Positions 43,268 through 55,590 of a stretch of DNA of 64,000 bases are shown here, in pieces. The notes under the pieces are model-generated. The model made no database searches. It saw only the letters and a list, made by a program, of their open reading frames with translations, and was not told the DNA's origin. A program made the translations under genes and the position numbers. Origin of the DNA: Stenogyne calaminthoides (Eukaryota; Streptophyta; Magnoliopsida; Lamiales; Lamiaceae); contig JBBCBC010000025.1 in NCBI GenBank assembly GCA_037126765.1, positions 18,532,175-18,596,174 of the forward strand, read 5' to 3'. The stretch's first letter is position 1; every line of letters begins with the position of its first letter.

Positions 43268-44765
43268 TGTTGGGAAATTTAGAGTTTTGATGAAAGTTCC
43301 AAAACATATGTAAAAGGACCAGTCAGACCTGTTAGCTGACTAATGTTTTAATTACCAGTTGATAATTATTGTATAGAACAACTGATGTATAAGATAGGTC
43401 ACATATTGAGGGGGAACTCAATATGTATAGGTCAGGTCAGACAAGTCAGATCAGAAGACCTGTTACAGAAGATCCAGACGATCAGACAGTCATATGATCA
43501 GGTGAAGATTTAAAACACAAGTTCAGAAGACCTGAAGATCAGAAGATTACCAGATGATCAAGACCAGAAGACCTACATCAGCCGAGTCTGCTAGTTGAGC
43601 TAAGACAACTGGCACCAGAAGACTCTATCAGGTAGACTGATCAGTTTTATCTTATCAGGTCATCTCACACCAGGTGTCAACTGATGTTACACTAGTCATA
43701 CATTGTTGATCTGAACAAGAAGAATGTCAACTTTAGTTGGTAGAACAAACACTGAAAAGTGTACTTGTTAACCAATGAGAACAAGACACGTATGCACGGA
43801 GCTGACAATGCGGGATTCGGCACTGCATAGTCAAAAGGCTAGAAAAGACAACTATTCACGATTTCGGCCATGCCGTTCCTGAAGCACGTCACATCAATCC
43901 TGCAACCTACCAAAAATAGCTTGAAATTGAAATTGCTCTCCAACGGCTCTTTGATTTTGAGGTCTATAAATATGGGATTGCTCTTCAGAATGAAGACACA
44001 AAAATTATCATCAAGCTCAAACTATAACAAAATTTCCGCGCGAAGAACACAAACTCAAGTTTATTTTACAAGTGTTCATCCCATTTGTTCTTAGCATAGA
44101 AATCTCATCCTCTAGCTTTAGGCTATATAAACACTAGGATAGATTTCCAGTTGGAACCACAACAAATCTTTACCCAAACCAAAAGTTAGGTTAAATTTGT
44201 TTAGCAAGATTTTAGACTAGGGTTTCTAGTTCTGATTTCTGGGATCGAATTGAGTGAGAACTCTATAAACATCTGTTGCTTGTACTGTGTTGGACTACAC
44301 AATAAACTAAGTCCAGTTGGTTAAGTTTGTGCCCCTTGTGATAGGGAAGAGTGGACGTAGGACTGGTTGTCCGAACCACTATAAAAACCTTGTGTGTATT
44401 TACTTGCTCTTAACTGCTTTACACTATTGCACACAACTGAGCTTAAAATTACATACATATTCTGAGTTAGGATTAGTTTGCACCAAACAACTGATCTAAT
44501 CAGTTTGAAACTTAAGTCATCTGATTGAAAACAGACTGCAGAATCTGATCTTGTAAAACTGGTCTTAGTATCAGATCAGATCAGTTGATTTTGAAATAAG
44601 TAGCTTTCGGGCGATCAGTAAGTTGGATATCAGTCCAAACTGATTCACTCACACTCTGATCAGGCAACTTGCCATCACACCTGATCTTGCACGAAAAAGT
44701 TTTCAGAAGTCTATTCACCCCTCCCTCTAGACTTCTGCCCTCACGATACCCGTTCGAGACCTACA
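43268..44765 (+). repeat. LTR B (3' LTR of element 1)
   Basis: TGTTGGGAAATTTAG to TTCGAGACCTACA, 1498 bp, preceded by AAAAAGGGGAAAAT. TATA box at 43964-43972. It is very close to LTR A except for a 54 bp segment that LTR A lacks and a rearranged patch near 44555-44610 (TAGTATCAGATCAGATCAG). Confidence 0.85.
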
Positions 44766-44957
44766 ATTTAAACTGATATACACCGAACTGATCTGCCATT
44801 ATGCAATAAGTAAGTTGGATATCAGTCCAAACTGATTCACACGCACTCTGATCAGGCAACCTGCCATCACACCTGATCTTGCACGAAAAGTTTTCATAAG
44901 TCTATTTACCCCTCCCCTCTAGACTTCTGCCCTCACGAAACCCGTTCGGGACCTAAA
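44766..44957 (+). repeat. Truncated 5' LTR of element 2 (last 190 bp)
   Basis: Directly after the CA end of LTR B the last part of an LTR is repeated (ACTGATATACACCGAACTGA to CGTTCGGGACCTAAA). Its text agrees with the end of LTR C (CTGATCTGCCAT, CACACGCACTCTGATCAGG, CACGAAACCCG) rather than with LTR A or B (CACGATACCCG). So it is the remainder of the 5' LTR of element 2, the rest deleted. The terminal CA has mutated to AA. Confidence 0.75.
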
Positions 44958-44959
44958 AG

Positions 44960-44971
44960 TGGTATTAGAGC
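44960..44971 (+). other. Primer binding site of element 2 (mutated)
   Basis: TGGTATTAGAGC, two bases after the LTR end, differs by one base (C to T) from the initiator-Met tRNA site of element 1. Confidence 0.8.
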
Positions 44972-45094
44972 AGTGGTTCTACGGACCACTGGCTTTGAGT
45001 ATCATCGGTTCTTAAGGAAGAACCATTGTGGTCACTTGAACAGATCTTGAAAAACCGTTTTTAAAACTTCATATGTTTTCAAAACTCACTAAGC

Positions 45095-47679
45095 ATGGAT
45101 AATATATCTGGTATGTATCATGATCTACCCAAGTTTTCTATTGATGAGTATGCAGATTGGGTCATACTTATGAGCAATCATTTAGGAGCTATAAGCAGTA
45201 GAATGATGGAAGTTCTTGAACAAGGACCTATCATTATCTACTACAACAATCCAGGTGAAGGAGGTGATCCAGAATTTCCAGTTGGAGCCAGAATCAGAAA
45301 GAGTCCTTCTCTGATGGATGCTGAGGAAAGGAAATTGTCCAATCTAGATACTGTGGCCAGACACATCATTATGAAGACGATGGACAAGATAACCAGAGAA
45401 AAGATCAAGTACCTCAAGACTGCGAAGCAGATGTGGGATACTCTAGCTAAGATATGCGAGGGGAATGACCAGATAAAGGACGACAGATTACAGGCCGAAC
45501 TGGTTAAGTTCGAGAAACTCAAGATGCTGCCCAATGAGACGATCAAAATTACCATGTCTATCAACAAGCTCAGAGAATTAGGACGTGAAATGACCGACAA
45601 GGACAATAACTACAAGATCCTGAGATCTTTAACGAAGAAATGGGATATAAAGGTTACGGTGATCAAGGACTGCTAGGATATAACGAAGATGAAGCCAAGC
45701 AGTTTGTTCTTAAATCTGAAAGCCCATGAATTCGACCTGATTGAGAGAGGGCAAGAGGAAGATGATGAATTATCTGCCAAAATTACACCTGCAACAACAA
45801 AAGCAGTAACATTCAAAGCAGGCGGCAGCTACTCAAAATCTTCTGAGCCTATTGGAAATATTGTTAGTCAAGCTGAACAGATTGCTCTACTCACCAGAAA
45901 GCTTGAAAGATCAAACATCCAATTGGGAAAGTATAGAAGATTCTACAAAGACTATCAGAATAGTAGAGGAAGAGAAAGAAGATCGTCTGACATATCGCAG
46001 GAAAGAAACAGATCTGATGACAGAAGAGACGACCAAAGAGAAAAGAAAAGAGACGATCGTGCTGAAGATCACAAATCAGAAAGGAGAAATTCAGATCAAA
46101 GGCAAATCGGGAAGTCACCTGACAGATCATACAGAAGGTATGACTCACCTACCAGAAGAAGTTCAGTGGAGAGAGGAGTCTGCTTCAACTGCCAAAAACC
46201 AGGTCACTACAGTGCAGAATGCCCTGACCAGACGCCCAGAGAAAGAGAAGATAAGAGGAACAGGAGAGAGCAACGATACATAGATAGGAAAGCTATGGTT
46301 GCTGGCACTACTGGAATAGACGACTCTTATCTGCCATAAGAAGATTCTGGTTACTCATCTGTGGAAGACTTCTGCCTGATGAACAATGCTGATGACTTCA
46401 ACGACTTTGATGATCTGATGTTCTCATCTGATGATGACATCTGTCTCATGGCCAAGGAAGAAGATCAATCTGAGGTATCTTCTAAACCATCTGTGTTTTC
46501 TGTTTCCACACCAGCTGTGCTGAGCACACATTCTGGAGAGATTAACCTGCAGCTCTACAGTGAGCAATTGCTTGATGATCTCTCCAATGCAGTAGACACT
46601 TATACTATAGTGGAAGCTGAGAACGATAAGCTAATGATAGAGAACATTCAGCTTGTTAAAGAAAATGCTGCAAGAAAAGCTACTGACCTGAAATCATTTG
46701 AGACTGTTCAGAAAATGACTGCAGGACTGGAGCTTTTGAAAGTAAGTTCTCCTGATCAGGATAAACTGATTAAGGAACAACTAGCCATAAACTGATTAAG
46801 GAACAACTAGCCATTAACAAACAGCAAGCTGATGACCTCAAAATACTTCAAGCTAAGTTTGATGAACTCTTCTGACTACATGAGAGTCTAAAAACAACTG
46901 AGGATAGTTTGCGTAAGAAAATAGAGGTCTTCATGAAATCTTCTAAGACTGTTCAAGACCTGAACAACTATTTTTGTACGTCAACTAATAAGAAGAGAAT
47001 TGGGTATGAACACCCTTCTGCATCCTCGAAATCCCCGTCTGGTTCACTTCAGAAAAGTGTAATCAAACGAGTTTTTGATCAAGATACACGAAAATCAAAA
47101 TCTGTATCAGATAAGGGAAACAGACCTGCTGAACAAGTAAGGCAAGTGTCTGATCAGAAAGGGAACAAAAATGGACCCCAACTGATCAAACATGAGCCGA
47201 AGAATCAACAGAAGAACCCTATTCTTCTGAAGAAACCTCAACCTGGTCAGCAGATTGGGAATCAGAAAAGACTACCTCTCAAGGGAAAATCTAATCTGAA
47301 ACCTAATCAGGTCAAGCTGCCTAACAAGCAAGCTAAGGGTAAACTGCTAAGACCATCTATGCCAAAAAGATATGAATATTTTAATGGTAGCAGTCGTACC
47401 TACCCTTATAATCAGAAACCTAGGGCTGCTGCACCTGAGCCCCACTGGATTAAAAGAAGACAAATATCAATGAAAATTCCCAAGTCTTCTGATTCATCCA
47501 AGGCTCACACTAATAATCATACTGACCAAATTGCATATGAAGAGACGTATGATTATGTAGATGTTTATGGGAGACAAATCAAACCTTCTGTTTTCAACAA
47601 AGGTGCCAGATATGTTTGGATTCCGAAAGGTACTTCTAACCCCCCAGGACCCGATTCTACTGGGGTACCTAAAGCTTGA
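45095..47679 (+). pseudogene. Element 2 gag, degenerate
   Basis: It starts MDNISGMYHDLPKFSIDEYA at 45095. Colinear with element 1 gag: ARHIIMKTMDKITREKIK, TIKITMSINKLRELGRE, LKAHEFDLIERGQEEDDE, zinc knuckle CFNCQKPGHYSAEC at 46181-46222, basic tail, and the same end STGVPKA with TGA at 47677-47679. Stops at 45674 and 46337; a 26 bp tandem duplication (46761-46786 and 46787-46812) shifts the frame. Otherwise better preserved than element 1. Confidence 0.88.
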
Positions 47680-47684
47680 TCTAA

Positions 47685-50600
47685 TTGCAGGTTCACGTGG
47701 GTTTGACCAATAAAGGAGGTGTACAAGCAACTATCTGGTACATCGATAGTGGATACTCAAGGCACATGACTGGAAACAAACATCTCCTCAATTCATATAC
47801 AGAACAAGAAGGCCCACGTGTACTCTTTGGTGATGATAACTTTGGTTTTACCAGAGGATTCAGAACCTTAGAGAATGATGATGTACACGTTACTGGAATC
47901 TCGTATGTCGATGGTTTGAAGCATAACTTGTTATCGGTTTCACAATTCTGCGACAACGGATTCAGTGTTGAGTTCTCGACTGATCAGTACACTATCAAGA
48001 ATCGAGCTACTCAACAGATTTTGTTAACTGGTTCGAGAAAAGGAACGATTTATACTGCAGATTGGAACAGTTGCCCAAGAAATGCATGCCTGATTGTTAA
48101 GTTCCAAAAGTAGCAGTTGGTTATGGCATAAGAGAATGAGTCATTTGAATTTTAAAACTCTTAACAAGATAACAAGGATGTCTTTGGTTGAGGGTCTTCC
48201 GGATGAGGTATTCTCTAAGGATCAGACATGTGTCGCATGTCAGAAGGGAAAATAAGTTAAAGCCCCATTCAAGGGAATCCCAGGACCAGCATCCAGCAGA
48301 GTATTGCAACTGCTCCATATGGATTTATTTGGACCAGTTACGCCACTCAGTCTCAGCGAATGCAAATACACTTTGGTAATCGTGGATGATTATTCCAAGT
48401 TTACCTGGGTGGTATTCTTGTATAAGAAGAATGAGACTACAACAAAGATACCCGAGCTACTCAAGAAATTGCAAAATGAGAAGGGTGTCAGTATTGTGAA
48501 AATCAGATCCGATAAAGGTACAAAATTTCTGAACTCCTTTATTACTGACTTTTGCACTAAGTTTGGAATACAACATGAAACATCAGCTGCAAGAACACCA
48601 CAACAGAATGGAGTAGCAGAACGGAGAAACAGAACACTCAAAGAAGCTGCTCGAACTATGTTAGCTGAACATGCAACTCCAAACCGCTTCTGGCCAGAAG
48701 CTATCAACACTGCATGCCACACTCAGAACAGATGTTCTCTGACAAATATTCACTTCAAAACACCCTATGAACTGTGGAAGGGCAGAAAACCTCGTGTTTC
48801 TTACTTCCATATTTTTGGGTGCAAGTGTTTCATACTCAATAATGGGAAGAGCCAGTTGAAAACCTTTGAGGCCAAGTCAGATGAGGGAATATTCTTAGGA
48901 TATTCCTCTACCAGCAAGGCTTTTAGGGTGTTCAACAGACGAACCTTAGTTGAGGAAGAAACACCTCATGTGGCCTTTGATGAGACATCTTCTGAACAAG
49001 AGAAATCTGCCTCAGAACAAGCAGTACCAGATCAACCGTTACTTGATGCACAGAAAATGGATCAGTTAAGTATCAAGGAAAAAGGATCAGATCATGTAAC
49101 AGTGTATGTTCCAAAACTTGATTTAACTGATTCACCAGGTCAATCAAACCCAAAGGTACGTACAACTGTCAATGAAGAAGCTGGTATAGCTGAGACAGTA
49201 TCAACTGAACCATCTGGTTCAGGGGGAACACCTGATGTTCCTATGGGCAGACATCAGCATATGATGATTCCAACATCAGCTGAGACTTGTCCATGTCAAG
49301 TGGATCCTATTTCTTCACCACTCCCAATCTCTAGTGATGAATTACTATCAGAAGAGGATGATGTTCTCCAAACTGATGCAAATCAGAAAAGAAGGACCTG
49401 GATAACCGGTCATCCAACTGATCTGATCATTGGAGACCCATCTGATAGAGTTAAAACTAGACATCAGATTGGTGAAAGTGCCATGTATTGTTGCTATCTG
49501 TCTTTGAAGGAACCAACCAAAATAGAAGAAGCTCTACAGGATGCTAACTGGATTCTACCTATGCAAGAAGAATTGGAGCAGTTTGAAAGGAATCAAGTTT
49601 GGAAACTGGTGGACAGACCAACTCATCAAGATGTGATAGACACCAAGTGGGTATTCAAGAACAAGAAAGATGAGAACAGTGTCATAACCAGAAATAAGGC
49701 AAGACTTGTTGCTAAGGGGTATTCACAATCAGAAGGAATTGATTATGACGAGACCTTCGCACCAGTCGCTCGCCTGGAAGCCATTCAGCTGTTTCTGGCA
49801 TATGCTGCCCACAGAGGTTTTATTGTGTATCAGATGGATGTAAAGAGTGCTTTCTTAAACGGGATACTAGCTGAGGAAGTTTATGTTGAACAACCTCCTG
49901 GCTTTGAAAAAGGCAACCAGGTGTACCGTTTAAGAAAAGCTCTTTATGGCCTAAAACAAGCTCCTCGAGCTTGGTATGATACACTATCTCAGTTCTTGAT
50001 AGATAGTGGATTCACTAAAGGAACAGTGGATATAACCTTATTTAGAATAGAAGATGGTGAAGATATTCTGATGGTTCAGATTTATGTGGACGATATCATT
50101 TTCGGATCTCCCAACAAGACCTTATGTGAAAAATTCAGCAAGCTAATGCAAGGGAAGTTCGAAATGTCCATGATGGATCAGATGAATTACTTTATGGGTC
50201 TACAAGTTAAGCAAAGTACAGAAGAGATATTCATCTGTTAGGCGAAGTACACTAGGAATTTGTTGGCTAAGTTTGGAATTCAGAATAGTAAGGAAGCCAA
50301 ATTCCTATGATGACTGGATTCTAGATGGATCCAGATGAAAATGGTCAAAAAACTAATCAGAAAGAATATAGGGCTCTCATTGGATCTTTACTATACCTGA
50401 CTGCCAACAGACCAGATATAACTTTTGCAGTAGGTGTATGTGCCAGATTTCAGGCAAATCCAATGCAAAGCCAACTGGAAGAAGCTAAGTGGATTCTTAA
50501 GTATCTGAAGGGTACAGTAAACCTTGGTTTATTCTACCCATCAGATGATAATCTAGAGCTTAGTGGGTATTCTGATTCTGATTATGGAGGTTGCAGAATA

Positions 50601-51083
50601 GACAGAAAATCAACCTCAGGTACATGTCAGTTCTTAGGAAGCAAACTGATCTCTTGGTTTTCAAAGAAGCAGACATCCGTTGCCACATCTACTACTGAAG
50701 TAGAATATATGGCTGCAGGAAGCTGTTGTTCCCAACTGCTCTGGCTTAGTCAACAGCTGAGGGATTATAACATTATAGTTACGAATGTACCTATATTCTG
50801 TGACAGTAATAGTGCTATTGCAATCACCCAGAATCCTGTATTGCATACAAGATGCAAACATGTGGATGTCAGACATCATTTTATAAGAGATCATGTGGAA
50901 AAGAAGAATATCAGAATGGAAAAGATCCATACTGATAAGCAGAGATCTGATATCTTAACAAAACCACTAGCTGAAGTCAGATTCAGAGAACTATGCAATG
51001 AACTAGGGCTTCTGGACTTAGGAGAAAGTGCACCAGAAATTTTTGGTGGACTAGTCTCCAGGACCAGTTGGTTAAGAGACTGA
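47685..51083 (+). pseudogene. Element 2 pol, mildly degenerate
   Basis: Protease WYIDSGYSRHMTG (DSG at 47745-47753); a shift and stops at 48111 and about 48254 in the pre-integrase segment; then a 645-residue open stretch (48304-50241) with integrase (LLHMDLFGPVTP, VKIRSDKGTKFLN, RTPQQNGVAERRN), chromatin-end linker, and RT (TFAPVARLEAIQLFLAY, KSAFLNGILAEEVYVEQPP, YVDD at 50083-50094). A stop at 50239 and a one-base deletion near 50303 precede RNase H (LSGYSDSDYGGCRI, ATSTTEVEYMAAGSCC, CDSNSAIAITQNP), ending LGLLDLGESAPEIFGG and WLRD at 51083. Catalytic residues of RT, integrase and RNase H appear intact. Very similar to element 1. Confidence 0.9.
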
Positions 51084-51610
51084 CCAGGTAAGGAAGATCA
51101 GTTGAGTAATGGTACCTCAACTGATCAGAAAGATCAGTCAAGGATTGATCAGAAAAAGGATATCAGTTGAAGGGGGAATGTCAACTGATCAGGTAGGATC
51201 AGAAGAAACCTGATCAGATAAGTGGGACATTGTTGGGAAATACTAAGGATTATGCTACCATCAGTAAGGTCAACAGTAATAAGGTGAACCAGATCAGAAC
51301 ACAGTGGTAACTGACTGATTACAACATCAGTCAGTCAGATACGTTTTCTGATTTCTCTTTATGCCTACTCTATGTTAGCTTTTACTGTTCCCATTACTTT
51401 ATGACGTCACGCCTGCAAGCATTAAATGCGGACGCGGGATTTTTGTATTAAATGCATTTATTCAGAGTTTTTAAGTCCAAAAGTTTGTCGATTTAAATCC
51501 TTCACCGCACGATTCAATTACTTTTCAAACACTTAATCCTGACAGATCGATTAAAAAAGGACACTCAAGTATCTTAAAAAATAATCGTGCAAAATGTTTT
51601 TCCCTCCCAT
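51084..51610 (+). other. Element 2 spacer between pol and ORF3
   Basis: Rich in CTGATCAG palindromes (51119, 51185), a purine tract GAAGGGGGAATG (about 51168-51180), TGTTGGGAAATAC at 51231, and a TGACGTCA palindrome (51402-51409), a classical bZIP site, in a block conserved with element 1 (GCATTAAATGCGGACGCGGGA). No coding sequence. Confidence 0.6.
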
Positions 51611-52013
51611 CCTTTTAAAACCCTAAATATCCTTTCTCTAAAAACCTTTCGCATTTCTACCTTTACACTGCAAATTACTCTAAAAAATCTCTAACACTAA
51701 AATATTCAAGTGATTAATTCTTCATTTCACAATCTACAGATCGCTTCTCTGGTAATTTGCATACCTTTTATGTGAAATAACATATCTAGTTCATACTAGG
51801 GTTACTGATTATGTGTTTATGGTAGTTCTTATGCGTATGTTCATATCGTGTTCATAACTAAGTCTCTGCACTGATGCATATTTTTAGGGATCGTAATTAT
51901 GAACACACAACACACTTTCTAAAGCATGTTGCACGATTTAACACGAAAATAGGATTTGAAAAAAAAAATTCTAACTTATTGTGCATATGCTTATGCTTTA
52001 CAGATACATACAA
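51611..52013 (+). promoter_or_regulatory. Element 2: TATA-like box, leader and putative intron of ORF3
   Basis: CCTTTTAAAACCC (about 51611-51623), a leader of about 137 nt, a donor-like TCTCTG|GTAATTTGC at 51751/51752, and an acceptor TTATGCTTTACAG ending at 52003, ten bases before the ORF3 ATG. The intron would be 252 nt. Spacing matches element 1 to within a few bases for the leader. Confidence 0.55.
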
Positions 52014-55000
52014 ATGGCAACATCGATAGTCTCTGAGGAAAGTTGTGATTATGCCTCAATGATCAAGAATGTGATTGATGAAAAGTATGTATTCTTCCAT
52101 ATCACCAATGATCCAGAATCAAAGGAGATATTGGAATGTCTAAAAGCCTGTGGACTCGAGCAATTCTGCTATCGCCATTTGAGTAGTGTCAACATCATTG
52201 AATCCCTCGAGTTCTTGAGGAAATTAAAGGAGACCAACAATAAGGAGTTATACTCATTCGTCGGTGGGAACAAAATCGATGTCACAAACGATGATCTCGG
52301 AAGGATCTTTGGTCTTTCGATGGGCAAAAACTACCCTGATGAGTTTACCGCAGGAATGTCCGATAAAGAGTATCTGCAGAAAGTGCTGTTGAGGCCTGGG
52401 AACATCTCAAACATTACAAATGTCAAGGTTCCCTACCTCCGAAGGAAGTATAGGCTGCTTTTCGAGATTGTCTCGAAGGTCATTCTGGGGATTGCTTTTA
52501 GCCCAGATGCTCTAACCCAGCAAAAGCAGCATGTGATGACTGCCATTATTGAGAAGGCCCCAGACATGAATTGGATGGGGTTATTCAAGCATCGACTGCT
52601 ACATGAATCTGCCAAATTCGTTGTCACTGAGAAGAATCAGGTCGTGCTGACCAAAAACATCTGCAACATTCATAACGTCTCCATGATCCTCACCGACAAG
52701 ATTCCCAACTATCCTTGGTCTGATGTTGGACGGAAGCCATACTTGGAAAAATTCAAGGCTTTGCTTTACAAGGATGAAGAGCTGCCAGGACAAAGCGACG
52801 ATGATCCTGCTCCTTATGTGCCAAAATAAAAAAGAACCAAGGATCAGGCACCATCTGTGCAATCTGAAGCGCAGAAAAGGGCTGTCAAGAGAAAACAACC
52901 GGCCATGAAGCTAGCCAGACAAGCTGAGGAGACAAATGAGAAAAGGCAGAAGAAACTCCCCTCCATGCTTCAGAAGATTACCGGAATGCCTTCTGAAGGT
53001 CTTCGGGATGAAGACAACGGTGTGGAGGTCCTGGAGTTGAGTGAGGATCAACCTGCTGAACGGTTGCTGGAACTGACTGCTGTGAGCTCAGAACACACTG
53101 TCAGCACTGATGGAGCTGCTTGCTGCAGAAGGCGAAGGTGGTGCGGAGGAGGAGGAACTGATGGAGGAAGCACAGGATGAGTCAGAACCCTCAGACTCTG
53201 CTCACCTGAGTCTCCTGTTCAAAGGAAGAGAGGCAAGCCATTTTCCCAGATCCCCTACACCAATATCCAAAACACCATCTCCCACACCCCAGAAAATACC
53301 CTCACCCGAACCACAGCCCCCGAAACCCACAGCCAGTAAACCACATACTTCCCAACCCTCTCCTGCTCAGAAAACCTTGCCAGAAGAGCCTATTGCAGAT
53401 GAGGCTAAGGATTTGTTTGTGTCCATTTCCCATAATCCATTCAATAAGAGGACTCTCCTCGAATCGCCTGAACCTGAACATTCCACATTATATTTCCTGA
53501 GAAGACAGGTGAATGCTTTCTGAACCAACATTTCCCAGAGCTCATCAATCATCCTGGGAACAGGAAACAAATGGAAGAGATTGTCTTCTGTAGGGACATC
53601 AGACTCAAGGACATTGAAGATTTTCTTATATTGATAGAAGCCTTAGAGTCTGATTACTTCGTCGACTTGGAGAAAAGGGCAAAATAGAATGCCGGTGTAG
53701 CCAGTGCAGCGGAATTAGCCTCGGATGATGATATCAGATGGCTGGTGCACCAGAAGCTGGGCATTTCTGAGAAAGAAGAAGATACTGCCTATACTTACGA
53801 TGAGTATGAGCGAGCTGCCGATGAACCAGTCAAGGGTGCTGTAGATGAGACCCTACATGGCGAGGCATCAACATCTGGTCAGGTTGTGACTCTCTCTACT
53901 GATGCCCTAGAGATGCTGACAAAGTCTATTCAAGATGGGGTCAAGGCATCTGTCGATCAGCAATTCAACAAGCTGACTAAGACTCTGATGGACAGATTTC
54001 GAGAAGAGCAACAAGCCTTGATTGACAACGAAAGACAACTGACAATAGAGAAGCTGCTACACATGCATGATAAGATTTCTGAGAACGTCATGACTCGTAT
54101 AAACCCTCTTTCAGATAAGCTCTCCACGGAGGTTTCTCTTCTGTCTGATATATGCACTCTTCTAGAAAGTATCTACTTATCCCTGGGAAAGACAGACACT
54201 AGTCTCGATGCTGTTTGGAGAAGACTAGAGGGATCCATCAGCAAAGCACAAAAAACTTTAGAGTCTGTTCTGAACCGGGTCATGGGACCGCCGCCCACTG
54301 CTTCAACTGTCCAGATCACCCCTCTTGCCGTCGAGGAACTGAAAGAAGAGATGCTACGGGAATTCAATGCCCTGAACATCAGACTTACGAACCTTTTTGC
54401 TGCAACCATAAAGGGGGAAAAGGGGAAATCATCAGAAAAATAGGAGTCAGAAACTCATGCTGAGTCATCTGAACAAGATCTAACACTTGCTGCACCGATA
54501 AAGTCAACTGCTGAGGTTCCAGAGACAGAGCTGTTAGAAATGTTTCAATCAGTTGAAGAACACAGCAGATTGGTAACAGATCAAGAAAAGGCCATTTCTG
54601 AACAAAATTCTTCCCTTGGTGAACTGATAACAAGGGTTGACAAGATTGAAGACTTCTCGTCAACTGTTCAGAAACGATTTGATTAGGAGGATCAGGCTAA
54701 AAGTCTTGAACTGGCCAAGAAATTGCAAGAAGAAGAAGAATCTGCAGAATCAGGAGAGAAGGAAAGGAAGCTGCAGAAAACAAAGCCAGTAAAGAAGCAA
54801 GTCAAGAAGCCAATCGTGACCCATTCTCAATCGCAGGTAACAGCTGCAGAAAAAGAAGAACATAAAATGAGACAAGGGGTCATCGAAGCGGCGATCAAGA
54901 AAAAGAAGCTTGCTGAAGCTGCCGGACTTAACCGAACCTATGTCAGACGACAAAATAAGATGGCAGCTGCAGCAAAAGAAATGGACTGGGAAGAAAGGGC

Positions 55001-55383
55001 GTTTCCTGAAGAAGTCGAAGGAATTCTGGTAGCTCGATAGGGCTTGATTCCTGAGTGGACAAGAATCAAGGTCGACTGGCTCAGCGATGTCTACATCTTA
55101 CAGAAGATACCAGAGCATTCAGATCAAGGAATATTCGACGCGGAGTTTCTAAACTGGTTGGAAGTCAAGTATGAAAAATTCTGCAAGGTGGTAATCCAGG
55201 AAGGAAAAATTATGTCTTTAATTCCTAGCTGATAAATCTCTTGACCTAGTCAGATTCAAGAAACTATTCTATGATTTTGCCAGAAGAGGAGACATAATCG
55301 AAAGAGAAAGACTGGAGGCCTTGCTGCAGAGAATGTACAAGATTTTCAATATTCCAGCAGATCTTCAGAGATTCTCATTTTGA
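52014..55383 (+). pseudogene. Element 2 ORF3, degenerate and diverged from element 1
   Basis: The start MATSIVSEESCDYASMIKNV at 52014 is the first ATG after the acceptor. The layout is the same as in element 1: N-terminal domain (SLEFLRKLKETNNKELYSFV, VTNDDLGRIFGLSMGK, LRRKYRLLFEIVSK, MNWMGLFKH), basic region, Pro-rich region (PTPISKTPSPTPQKIPSP), helical segment (DIRLKDIEDFLILIEALES), coiled coil (VDQQFNKLTKTLMDRFREEQ), KGEKGK, Lys/Glu-rich stretch, and a C-terminal domain (EWTRIKVDWLSDVYILQ, EFLNWLEVKYEKFCKVV), ending QRFSF with TGA at 55381-55383. Stops at about 52827, 53685, 54441, 54684 and 55038 and shifts near 53150 and 53525. Residue identity to element 1 looks well below that of pol. 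Confidence 0.7.
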
Positions 55384-55590
55384 AGAAATCAGAAGATGTC
55401 TTTTCTTTAGATGAGATGATAGGTAATTCTTGTACTTGTAATCGTCAACTCCTATATATAAAACAAGTTACCTTTCTGATCTTAAGATAACAACTCATTG
55501 TCTTCTGATTTCTGTTGTTTAGTTCTTACTTTCTGCACATTTATCTGTTTTTCTGATTATTTGTTTTGGTTCCATCAAAAAGGGAGAAAT

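Noticed and set aside
43268..44957. LTR B read as one 1690 bp LTR with an internal duplication
   Set aside because: The extra 190 bp matches LTR C better than LTR B and follows a complete CA end, so a truncated second LTR is the better reading.
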